This document shows positions 1 to 5,017 of a stretch of 5,103 nucleotides of DNA, one piece after another (position 1 is the first letter of the stretch; each line of letters opens with the position of its first letter). Position numbers and translations under genes: made by a program. The notes below the pieces were generated by a model. It searched no databases and was not told the DNA's origin. It worked only from the letters and a program-made list of their open reading frames with translations. The DNA comes from Desulfobacca acetoxidans (GTDB lineage Bacteria > Desulfobacterota > Desulfobaccia > Desulfobaccales > 0-14-0-80-60-11). The DNA lies in NCBI GenBank assembly GCA_020723225.1, contig DYJG01000191.1, positions 1 to 5,103 of the forward strand, given 5' to 3'.

Positions 1-51
<51 letters not shown>

Positions 52-67
52 TCAGGAGTAAGTCTTA

Positions 68-95
68 ATTTTTGCAAAAATGCCGCGCTTGTCAA
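68..95 (-). promoter_or_regulatory. Sigma70-like promoter for tRNA-Gly
   Basis: On the minus strand there is an exact consensus -35 box TTGACA (90-95), a 16-nt spacer, and a weak -10 box AAAAAT (68-73, four of six matches). The predicted start near 61 leaves about 10 nt of leader before the tRNA 5' end at 51, a usual arrangement for a stable-RNA gene. The -10 sits in a 14-bp AT-rich palindrome (68-81). The -35 is strong evidence; the exact -10 register is uncertain. Confidence 0.65.
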
Positions 96-113
96 GGGAA
101 AAAAAAGAAATTT

Positions 114-230
114 ACCACAGAGGCACAGAGAGCACAGAGATTCACAGAGAAAAATTTATAGCCTTGGCGCAAAGCGCCAAGGCTATAACCATTTCTCTGT
201 GCAAGTCTGTGACCTCTGTGTCTCTGTGGT
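114..230. repeat. Composite inverted-repeat element 1 (CACAGAG arms, central 15-bp hairpin)
   Basis: A nested inverted repeat fills the space between the mutS stop and the tRNA promoter. The left arm has four CACAGAG units starting at 116, 124, 133 and 143. The right arm carries the complementary units (CTCTGTG-type, one degenerate near 204-210) up to 230. The centre is a perfect 15-bp stem (156-170 with 174-188) with an AAA loop. Outer A-rich/T-rich flanks (about 101-113 and 233-240) extend the symmetry. It codes for nothing recognisable, and no target-site duplication is visible. It is the same family as the element at 2781-2948. Confidence 0.9.
150..188 (-). terminator. mutS: Probable intrinsic terminator of mutS, provided by element 1
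   Basis: Read on the minus strand, the 15-bp stem (188-174 with 170-156, TTT loop in this orientation) is followed by A and then five T (154-150). It lies 55 nt past the mutS stop codon and before the tRNA promoter. A GC-rich stem plus T-run fits Rho-independent termination. The T-run is short and the stem ends in A-T pairs, so efficiency is unknown. The related hairpin in element 2 lacks such a T-run in the same reading direction. Confidence 0.55.
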
Positions 231-242
231 GAAGTTTTTTCC

Positions 243-2774
243 CTATTCCTCGCCCGGGCCGAATAGCCCCAATTGCGGCACTTCCTTCCCCGGACGCCGG
301 CGGGAGCGGGCCAGCCGGGGCAGGCCCGCGGGGTCCAGCGTCCCGGTCTCCAGGTTTTCCAGCACTTCCTGGGCCCGGGCGATGACCATGGCCGGCACCC
401 CCGCGAGCTGCGCCACCTGGATGCCGTAGCTCTGCCCGGCCGCGCCCGGGGCCAGCCGGTGCAGAAAGACGATGCTGCCCCCGGTTTCCGCCACTAGTAC
501 CTGGAAAATTTTTACCCGGGGCTTGAGGCGGCTCAACTGGGTGAGTTCCTGGTAGTGGGTGGCGAACAAGGTCTTCACCCCCACCCCCGCCAGATCATGG
601 AGATGCTCTGCCACCGCCCAGGCCAGGGCCAGGCCGTCGAAGGTGGAAGTCCCCCGGCCGATCTCGTCCAGGATGACCAGGCTCCGGGGCGTGGCCTGGT
701 GCAGGATGCGCGCGGTTTCGTGCATCTCCACCAAAAAAGTGCTCTGGCCCCGGCCGATATCATCCACCGCGCCTACCCGGGTGAAGATGCTGTCGGTGAG
801 TCCCACCACCGCGGCGGCCGCGGGCACGAAGCTCCCCATCTGGGCCAGGAGCACGGTCAAAGCCACCTGCCTCAGGATGGTGGATTTGCCGGACATGTTG
901 GGTCCGGTGACGATGAGCACCTGGGAATCATGGTCCAGGGCCACGTCGTTGGGGACGAAACTGCCGGGAGGGAGAATCCGTTCGATCACCGGATGGCGGC
1001 TCCGGGTGAGTTGCAGCACCGGCTCCGGCGCCATTTGGGGGCGGCAGTAGCGGTGCAGGGCCGCCACCTCCGCCAGGGTGGCCAGCGCGTCCAGGCGGGC
1101 CAGGGCCGCGGCCGTTTTTTTCAGGCGCAGGGCCTCGCCCCCCAGGCGGCGGCGCAGCTCCGTGAAGAGCTCCACTTCCCGTTTCAGGCGGGCCTCTTCC
1201 GCGCCCAGGACCCGGGCCTCGTATTCCTTGAGTTCCGCGGTGATGAAGCGCTCCGCGTTCACCAGGGTCTGCTTGCGGATATAGTCTTCGGGCACCCGGT
1301 CCAGATTGGCCCGGGAGACCTCCAGGTAATAGCCGAAGACCTTGTTGTACCTGACCTTCAGGGAGTTTATCCCTGAGCGCTCCCTTTCTTTGGACTCCAG
1401 GCGGGCGATCCAGTCTTTGCCTTCCCGGGTCATTTGCAGCAGCTCGTCCAGTTCCGGGTCATATCCTTCCCGGATGATGCCTCCGGAGGCGAGGTTGGCC
1501 GGGGGATCATCGGCCAGGGCCTTGGCGATCAAGCTCTCCAGGTCATCCAGGTTCTCCAGGTCCCCGGCCAGCTCCGCCACCAGGGGGGGCAAATTCCCGG
1601 CCAATAATTCTTTGAGCAAGGGCAGCCGCCCCAGGGCCCGGCCCACCGCGGCCACCTCCCGGGGCATCGCCTGTTCCAGGGCCAGGCGGGCGGTGAGGCG
1701 CTCCAGGTCCCCCATGCCCTTCAATGCCTGGCGCCAACGCTGCCGGAGCAGGCTGTTATCCTTAAAAAACTGCACCGCCTCCAGGCGGGCCTCGATGCGG
1801 GCCAGGTCTTTCAAAGGATAACGCAGCCAATTCCCCAGGCGGCGGCTGCCCATGGGGGTGACGGCCGCGTCCAGCGCCTCCAGGAGCGATCCCTGGCGGG
1901 AGCGGCTGCGCCAGGTCTCGAAAATCTCCAAATGCCTTAAAGTGGCCTCATCCAGCCCCAGGTAGTCGTCCCGGCTGATGGGCAGCAGCCGGTCGATATG
2001 GGGGAGGGTGGGGTGGTGGGAATCTTTTAAATAGCGGAGAATGGCCCCGGCCGCGGCCACGCCGGCCCGGTAGGCCTCCAGGCCGAAGCCGTCCAGAAAC
2101 AAAGTGCCCAACTGCCTTCCTAACTCCTGCCGCGCTGCCTGCAATTCAAAGGCATAAGGCCCCAGGACCCGGCGGGTGGGGGGGACATCGAAGGGAAAGA
2201 GGGCGCATTCCAGAAATTTGGCGTCCAGGTCTTCGGACACCAGGATTTCGGATGGTTTCAAGCGCCACAGTTCGTCGGCCAGGGGATCGGCGCCTTCCCC
2301 TTCGGTAAGACAAAATTCCCCGGTGGACAGCTCTAAAAAGGCCAGGCCCCATTTGCGGCCCGCCAGCGCCAGCGCGGCCAGGTAATTGTCCCGGCGGCTG
2401 TCTAAAGCGTCCGGGTCCACCAGCGTCCCCCGGGTCAGAATCCGGGTCACTTCCCGGCGCACCAGGCCCTTGGCTAATGCCGGGTCCTCCACCTGGTCGC
2501 AGACCACCACCTTGAAACCCTGCTCCAGGAGGCGGGAGATGTAATTCTGGGCCGCGTGGATGGGAAACCCGGCCATGGGGATGCGCTCCGCGTCCTGGCG
2601 GCTGCGGCTGGTGAGAACGATGTTCAGGGCCGCCGCGCCCTTCTCGGCGTCCTCGAAGAACATCTCGTAGAAATCCCCCATCTGAAAGAGCACCAGGGCG
2701 TCGGCGTACCTGGACTTCAAATCCAGGTACTGCCGCAACATGGGGGTGATTTTATCGGCGGGAGCTTCGGACAT
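243..2774 (-). CDS. mutS: DNA mismatch repair ATPase MutS
   Basis: MutS binds mismatches and small loops in new DNA as a sliding clamp and recruits MutL. At 843 residues the protein is full family length. The N-terminal mismatch-binding domain (about 8-121) has the Phe-X-Glu wedge motif in GDFYEMF (Phe35, Glu37). A connector domain (about 130-255), core lever and clamp follow, with YNKVFGYYLEV near 476-486. The ATPase domain has Walker A GPNMSGKST (624-632, Lys630), the GRGQST segment (Ser678), Walker B LDE (Asp703, Glu704) and FATH (His740). No catalytic residue is missing. The last residues contain QLGLF (834-838), matching the QLxLF beta-clamp binding consensus, and the chain stops five residues later, without the C-terminal tetramerisation segment seen in E. 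coli MutS. The ATG at 2774 has no Shine-Dalgarno; Met12 is the only near alternative and also lacks one. The stop lies three bases from the repeat flank. Confidence 0.98.
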   Translation of the reverse strand: MSEAPADKITPMLRQYLDLKSRYADALVLFQMGDFYEMFFEDAEKGAAALNIVLTSRSRQDAERIPMAGFPIHAAQNYISRLLEQGFKVVVCDQVEDPALAKGLVRREVTRILTRGTLVDPDALDSRRDNYLAALALAGRKWGLAFLELSTGEFCLTEGEGADPLADELWRLKPSEILVSEDLDAKFLECALFPFDVPPTRRVLGPYAFELQAARQELGRQLGTLFLDGFGLEAYRAGVAAAGAILRYLKDSHHPTLPHIDRLLPISRDDYLGLDEATLRHLEIFETWRSRSRQGSLLEALDAAVTPMGSRRLGNWLRYPLKDLARIEARLEAVQFFKDNSLLRQRWRQALKGMGDLERLTARLALEQAMPREVAAVGRALGRLPLLKELLAGNLPPLVAELAGDLENLDDLESLIAKALADDPPANLASGGIIREGYDPELDELLQMTREGKDWIARLESKERERSGINSLKVRYNKVFGYYLEVSRANLDRVPEDYIRKQTLVNAERFITAELKEYEARVLGAEEARLKREVELFTELRRRLGGEALRLKKTAAALARLDALATLAEVAALHRYCRPQMAPEPVLQLTRSRHPVIERILPPGSFVPNDVALDHDSQVLIVTGPNMSGKSTILRQVALTVLLAQMGSFVPAAAAVVGLTDSIFTRVGAVDDIGRGQSTFLVEMHETARILHQATPRSLVILDEIGRGTSTFDGLALAWAVAEHLHDLAGVGVKTLFATHYQELTQLSRLKPRVKIFQVLVAETGGSIVFLHRLAPGAAGQSYGIQVAQLAGVPAMVIARAQEVLENLETGTLDPAGLPRLARSRRRPGKEVPQLGLFGPGEE

Positions 2775-2780
2775 GGCGGA

Positions 2781-2948
2781 AGTGATAAGTGATTAACCAC
2801 AGAGACACAGAGGGCACAGAGATTCACAGAGAATTTTTTAACCCTTGGCGCAAAGCGCCAAGGGTTAAATTATTTCTCTGTGGAACTCCGTGTACTCTGT
2901 GCCTCTGTGGTTAAATCTTTTCGTACTGCTCACTATTTACTGCTCACT
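2781..2948. repeat. Composite inverted-repeat element 2 between the LapA-domain gene and mutS
   Basis: This element fills nearly the whole space between the LapA-domain gene and mutS. From outside in, it has heptamers AGTGATA and AGTGATT (2781-2794), then a left arm of four CACAGAG units starting at 2798, 2806, 2815 and 2825. The centre is a perfect hairpin (2837-2869). A complementary right arm runs to about 2912, followed by an AAATCTTTT segment. On the minus strand, heptamers AGTGAGC, AGTAAAT and AGTGAGC close it (2948-2928). The symmetry is therefore nested over about 165 bp. The right end carries the LapA-domain gene's stop codon and the left end comes within 6 nt of the mutS ATG. It holds no ORF of its own and no convincing promoter. 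Confidence 0.88.
2837..2869. other. Perfect 15-bp hairpin in the lapA-like/mutS intergenic region
   Basis: The stem 2837-2851 pairs without mismatch to 2855-2869 around an AAA loop (TTT in minus-strand RNA). In the direction of mutS transcription it is followed by AAATTC, not a T-run, so it is more likely an RNA structure or processing/stability hairpin inside a read-through leader than a terminator. It shares the inner arm CCTTGGCGC with the element 1 hairpin but differs in three outer pairs, each compensated on the other side. Confidence 0.8.
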
Positions 2949-3293
2949 CATTGGCCGGGGGACGACTTCCGGTTCCCGGGGAATTTCGGTGGCCGCGGCC
3001 GCGGAGGCCCTTTTGAGTTCCTGGCCCACGATTTCCAGGTTATGCTTCAAGGTGCGGATGGTCTGGCGTTGTTTCAGGAGCTCATACACCCCGTAGAGGC
3101 AGGCGGTGAACACCCCCAGGAAGAAGGTGAAGAGAATGAGGATCCACAAGGGAATCGCCGCGCTTTGAAAGGAATGGAAATATAGCTCCAGTTTCAGTTG
3201 GATGGTGCGCTCCAGCACCTCGCGATTCTGAACGATGAAAACGATCCCCAAGATTCCCAAAAGGGAGGAAAAAATCACTTTAAAGAAGCGCAT
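2937..3293 (-). CDS. Small LapA-domain (DUF1049-type) inner-membrane protein
   Basis: The 118-residue product starts MRFFKVIFSSLLGILG and has two hydrophobic helices (about 6-22 and 46-68). A charged, heptad-like segment follows (about 70-96, YELLKQRQTIRTLKHNL...), likely a cytoplasmic coiled coil, then an Ala/Pro-rich tail. The first helix with the following VQN, the spacing to the second helix and the coiled-coil tail match the LapA/DUF1049 family. E. coli LapA works with LapB at the inner membrane in controlling lipopolysaccharide synthesis; whether this protein does so is unknown. The ATG at 3293 has a GAGGA Shine-Dalgarno six bases upstream. The gene overlaps the end of the HIT gene by 19 nt in another frame, which suggests translational coupling. 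Its last codons (Ser-Glu-Gln-stop) are formed by AGTGAGC-type repeat DNA of element 2, so the original C-terminus may have been different. Confidence 0.85.
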   Translation of the reverse strand: MRFFKVIFSSLLGILGIVFIVQNREVLERTIQLKLELYFHSFQSAAIPLWILILFTFFLGVFTACLYGVYELLKQRQTIRTLKHNLEIVGQELKRASAAAATEIPREPEVVPRPMSEQ

Positions 3294-3790
3294 GCCTGAT
3301 CCTCGTCTGCCAGGGCCTGGAAGTGCGGCGCCAGGCGTTCATAAGTCTCGCGGAAATGTTCCGGAATCACCCGGACGTCGGCAAAAACCGGGATGAAATT
3401 GGTATCGCCGTTCCATCGGGGCACCACGTGAAAATGCAGATGGCTCTCAACCCCGGCCCCGGCCACGATACCCAGGTTGAGGCCCACGTTGAAGCCGTCG
3501 GGGCGCATCACCTGGCGCAAGATGGCCAGAGAATCCCGGAGCTTAAATTGCAGGTCCAGGAGTTCCTCCGGGGTCAGGTCCGCCAATCCCGGTTGGTGCC
3601 GGAGCGGCGAAATCAGCAGGTGCCCGTTGATATACGGGTATTTGTTCATCATCACCCGGGAGAGGCGCCCCGAAAAGAGCACCAGCCGCTCCTTCAGGTC
3701 TTCACCGGGTGCGGGACAAAAAATACAGCCCTGATGCTTGTCTTCCCCCAGGATATATTCCATGCGCCAGGGGGCCCAAAGGACTTTCAT
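3275..3790 (-). CDS. HIT-family nucleotide hydrolase/phosphorylase (Ap4A phosphorylase-like)
   Basis: The 171-residue protein begins MKVLWAPWRMEYI, the usual opening of a bacterial HIT subgroup. It contains the histidine triad HLHFHVV (His117, His119, His121); by analogy with FHIT the middle His119 is the nucleophile. The stretch HVVPRWNGDTNFIP is characteristic of the Rv2613c-type Ap4A phosphorylases, so the likely substrate is a dinucleoside polyphosphate. CIFC (Cys22, Cys25) with His65 and His117 may form the zinc site known in related HIT/GalT folds; that assignment is inferred. NGHLLISPLRH (55-65) is the usual conserved core. The frame is open to a TTG at 3826, but that codon lacks a ribosome site and would sit about 10 nt from the predicted transcript start; the ATG at 3790 matches family N-termini. 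An AAGGAAG purine run lies somewhat far upstream (about 12 nt). It is the first gene of a probable operon with the LapA-domain gene. Hydrolase versus phosphorylase cannot be settled by eye. Confidence 0.9.
   Translation of the reverse strand: MKVLWAPWRMEYILGEDKHQGCIFCPAPGEDLKERLVLFSGRLSRVMMNKYPYINGHLLISPLRHQPGLADLTPEELLDLQFKLRDSLAILRQVMRPDGFNVGLNLGIVAGAGVESHLHFHVVPRWNGDTNFIPVFADVRVIPEHFRETYERLAPHFQALADEDQACASLK
3300..3304 (-). promoter_or_regulatory. Shine-Dalgarno (GAGGA) of the LapA-domain gene, inside the HIT gene
   Basis: On the minus strand GAGGA is followed by six bases and ATG at 3293. It lies within the final codons of the HIT gene. This supports the chosen start and means ribosomes finishing the HIT gene pass over the site. 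Confidence 0.7.
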
Positions 3791-3842
3791 GACGGCTTTC
3801 TGCTTCCTTCCCCAAATATCGGGCAACCACGCATAACCTAGA

Positions 3843-3870
3843 ACTATAGCACGATTGGCTAAAGATTCAA
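3843..3870 (-). promoter_or_regulatory. Sigma70-like promoter upstream of the HIT gene
   Basis: On the minus strand there is TTGAAT (-35, 3865-3870, four of six), a 16-nt spacer and TATAGT (-10, 3843-3848, five of six). The predicted start is near 3836, giving a leader of about 45 nt to the ATG at 3790. The promoter lies 20 bp from the end of repeat element 3, in the only non-repetitive part of this intergenic region. It would drive the HIT and LapA-domain genes and possibly mutS by read-through. Confidence 0.6.
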
Positions 3871-3889
3871 GGGCTTTTCTAAGGACAGA

Positions 3890-4014
3890 GTTGCGGGTTG
3901 CGAGTTACGGGTTGCGGGTTATTTTTTTTACCCGCAACCCGTAATCCGCAACCCGCAACCCATCGCTCCGCGCCCTCTGCGCCTCTGCGGTAAAATCTTT
4001 TCTCACCGCTCACA
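3890..4014. repeat. Composite repeat element 3: inverted TTRCGRG heptamer array plus CGCAGAG half-arm
   Basis: The left part is a 30-bp near-perfect inverted repeat (3890-3919 with 3930-3959, one A-C mismatch and one G-T pair) around a T-rich loop (3920-3929). Each arm is four tandem heptamers: TTGCGGG, TTGCGAG, TTACGGG, TTGCGGG on the left and their complements on the right. Next comes a one-sided arm whose minus-strand units are CGCAGAG (3989-3983), CGCAGAG (3981-3975) and CGCGGAG (3972-3966), then AAAATCTTTT, and finally minus-strand heptamers TGTGAGC and GGTGAGA (4014-4001). The last of these includes the stop codon of the asparaginase gene. No T-run follows the stem in the asparaginase reading direction, so it is not an obvious terminator. 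Confidence 0.85.
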
Positions 4015-4996
4015 TCGCAAATGCCGGCCTGATCCGCCCCACTTCCTCCTTACGGTGGTTCAAAATGGGGGGTTGCGCATACGACTTCAGGGCCTCCCGG
4101 CCCGTGGGGTGGAGGACTCCCAACTGCTCCAGGACCGCCACCACCGTGGGGTTCAAGGCCCGAGCCGCGCCGTCTTCGATCTTCAGGGCCACCCCCAAGC
4201 CGCCTTCTTTCAGGGCCAGGGCGTAACCTCCTTCGGCCCCGGACTTGGCGAAGACCATGCCCGGCAGGGCGAGCATGACGTCGGTGTCCAGGCGGCCGTC
4301 CCCGGCGATGTGCCGGGGGTGGTCCAGGATTGCAGCCAGCAGATCGCCCCCGGGGGACCCCGGTTGGGCCGCGGCCAGGCGGGCGTAGGCCAGGGCGATG
4401 TTTTTCAGGGGCATAAAGAACACCGGCGCGCCGCAGCCGTCGATGGCCACCTTGATGTCCTCCCGGGGCAGCCCCGCCATGCGGCCGACCGTGCCCAGAA
4501 TCAGGTGCTGCACCGGGTGGTCCACGGCCAGATAGTTCTCGGTGGGCCATTTATGGTGGACGCACAGGGCCAGCATGGCTGTGTGCTTGCCCGCGCAGGT
4601 GTTCTGAAGGGGCGTGGGCTTGGCCCCGGCTTTGGTGAGGGCCTGGGCGCTGGGGCGGTGCAGCGGCGGGTGGACGCCGCATTGCAGCGCGTCAGGGTTC
4701 AGCCCCAGCCGGGCCAGGGCCCGGGTCACCAGGTCCACCTGAAAATCCTGGCCGGAGAGCGACCCCGAAAACAAGGCCAGCTCCGCGGCCCCGAACCCGA
4801 AGGCCTGGGCCGCGCCGGTGGTGAGCAGGGCCATGGCCTGGAACGGCTTGGCCAGGGAACGCATGCAGACTAATGCTTCCGGGTCCCCCGCCTGCTTCAC
4901 CAGGGCGCCCTTGGGGTCTACGACCGCGATCTGCCCCCGGTGGCGGCTCTCCACTGCCGGGCCCCGGGTTACTTCCACTAAAACGGGTGTGTCCAT
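4010..4996 (-). CDS. Asparaginase II-family (zinc-type, Rhizobium etli AspII-like) amidohydrolase
   Basis: The 328-residue protein matches the asparaginase II family (PF06089), which hydrolyses L-asparagine to aspartate and ammonia and is unrelated to E. coli AnsA/AnsB. Known catalytic features of the R. etli enzyme can be placed. RSLAKPF gives the Ser47/Lys50 pair. Ser79 in the SGSLSGQ segment fits the second serine. NTCAGKHTAML gives zinc ligands Cys134 and Lys137, and DGCGAP gives Cys188. AKSGAEGGYA (Lys251) is the conserved late motif, probably the partner lysine. The usual SHSGE-like segment reads SLSGQ here, so His and Glu are replaced. The start is the ATG at 4996, with AGGAG six bases upstream; an in-frame GTG at 5020 falls in repeat DNA and is rejected. 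The protein has no signal peptide, so it is probably cytoplasmic. Its stop codon lies in repeat element 3. No promoter is visible; it may lie beyond the window. Substrate remains an inference. Confidence 0.92.
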   Translation of the reverse strand: MDTPVLVEVTRGPAVESRHRGQIAVVDPKGALVKQAGDPEALVCMRSLAKPFQAMALLTTGAAQAFGFGAAELALFSGSLSGQDFQVDLVTRALARLGLNPDALQCGVHPPLHRPSAQALTKAGAKPTPLQNTCAGKHTAMLALCVHHKWPTENYLAVDHPVQHLILGTVGRMAGLPREDIKVAIDGCGAPVFFMPLKNIALAYARLAAAQPGSPGGDLLAAILDHPRHIAGDGRLDTDVMLALPGMVFAKSGAEGGYALALKEGGLGVALKIEDGAARALNPTVVAVLEQLGVLHPTGREALKSYAQPPILNHRKEEVGRIRPAFAM

Positions 4997-5002
4997 GTTG
5001 TT

Positions 5003-5007
5003 CTCCT
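5003..5007 (-). promoter_or_regulatory. Shine-Dalgarno (AGGAG) of the asparaginase gene
   Basis: AGGAG on the minus strand, six bases before ATG 4996. It decides the start: the longer in-frame GTG at 5020 lies upstream of this site and within the repeat arm. Confidence 0.85.
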
Positions 5008-5017
5008 GAGAAGATTT

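Noticed and set aside
114..230. CRISPR array from regularly spaced CACAGAG units
   Set aside because: Units are 7 nt with 1-3 nt gaps and symmetric arms; there are no spacers of CRISPR length and no cas genes.
555..1376. Long plus-strand open frame (273 codons) inside mutS
   Set aside because: It lies opposite a complete, motif-perfect MutS; its product is low-complexity (Gly/His/Gln-rich) with no recognisable domain, as expected from the antisense frame of GC-rich coding DNA.
2870..2936. Promoter for mutS within element 2 (AATAAT-like -10)
   Set aside because: A -10-like AATAAT is present on the minus strand but no -35 match occurs at a suitable distance.
2781..2948. Transposon or MITE with target-site duplication
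   Set aside because: Terminal inverted repeats exist, but I see no direct duplication at the borders and no transposase; mobility is left as a possibility only.
3791..3826. Longer HIT start at TTG 3826
   Set aside because: No ribosome site, about 10 nt from the predicted transcript start, and family members begin at the MKxLWAPWR methionine.
3323..3841. Plus-strand open frame opposite the HIT gene
   Set aside because: Antisense of the conserved HIT core; no motif of its own.
3890..3920. G-quadruplex in the TTGCGGG array
   Set aside because: Only three GGG runs occur per arm, the remaining heptamer reading GAG or GGA, so the canonical four-run pattern is not met.
4055..4873. Plus-strand open frame (272 codons) opposite the asparaginase gene
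   Set aside because: Gly/Gln/Val-rich antisense shadow of a gene with clear catalytic motifs; no family resemblance.
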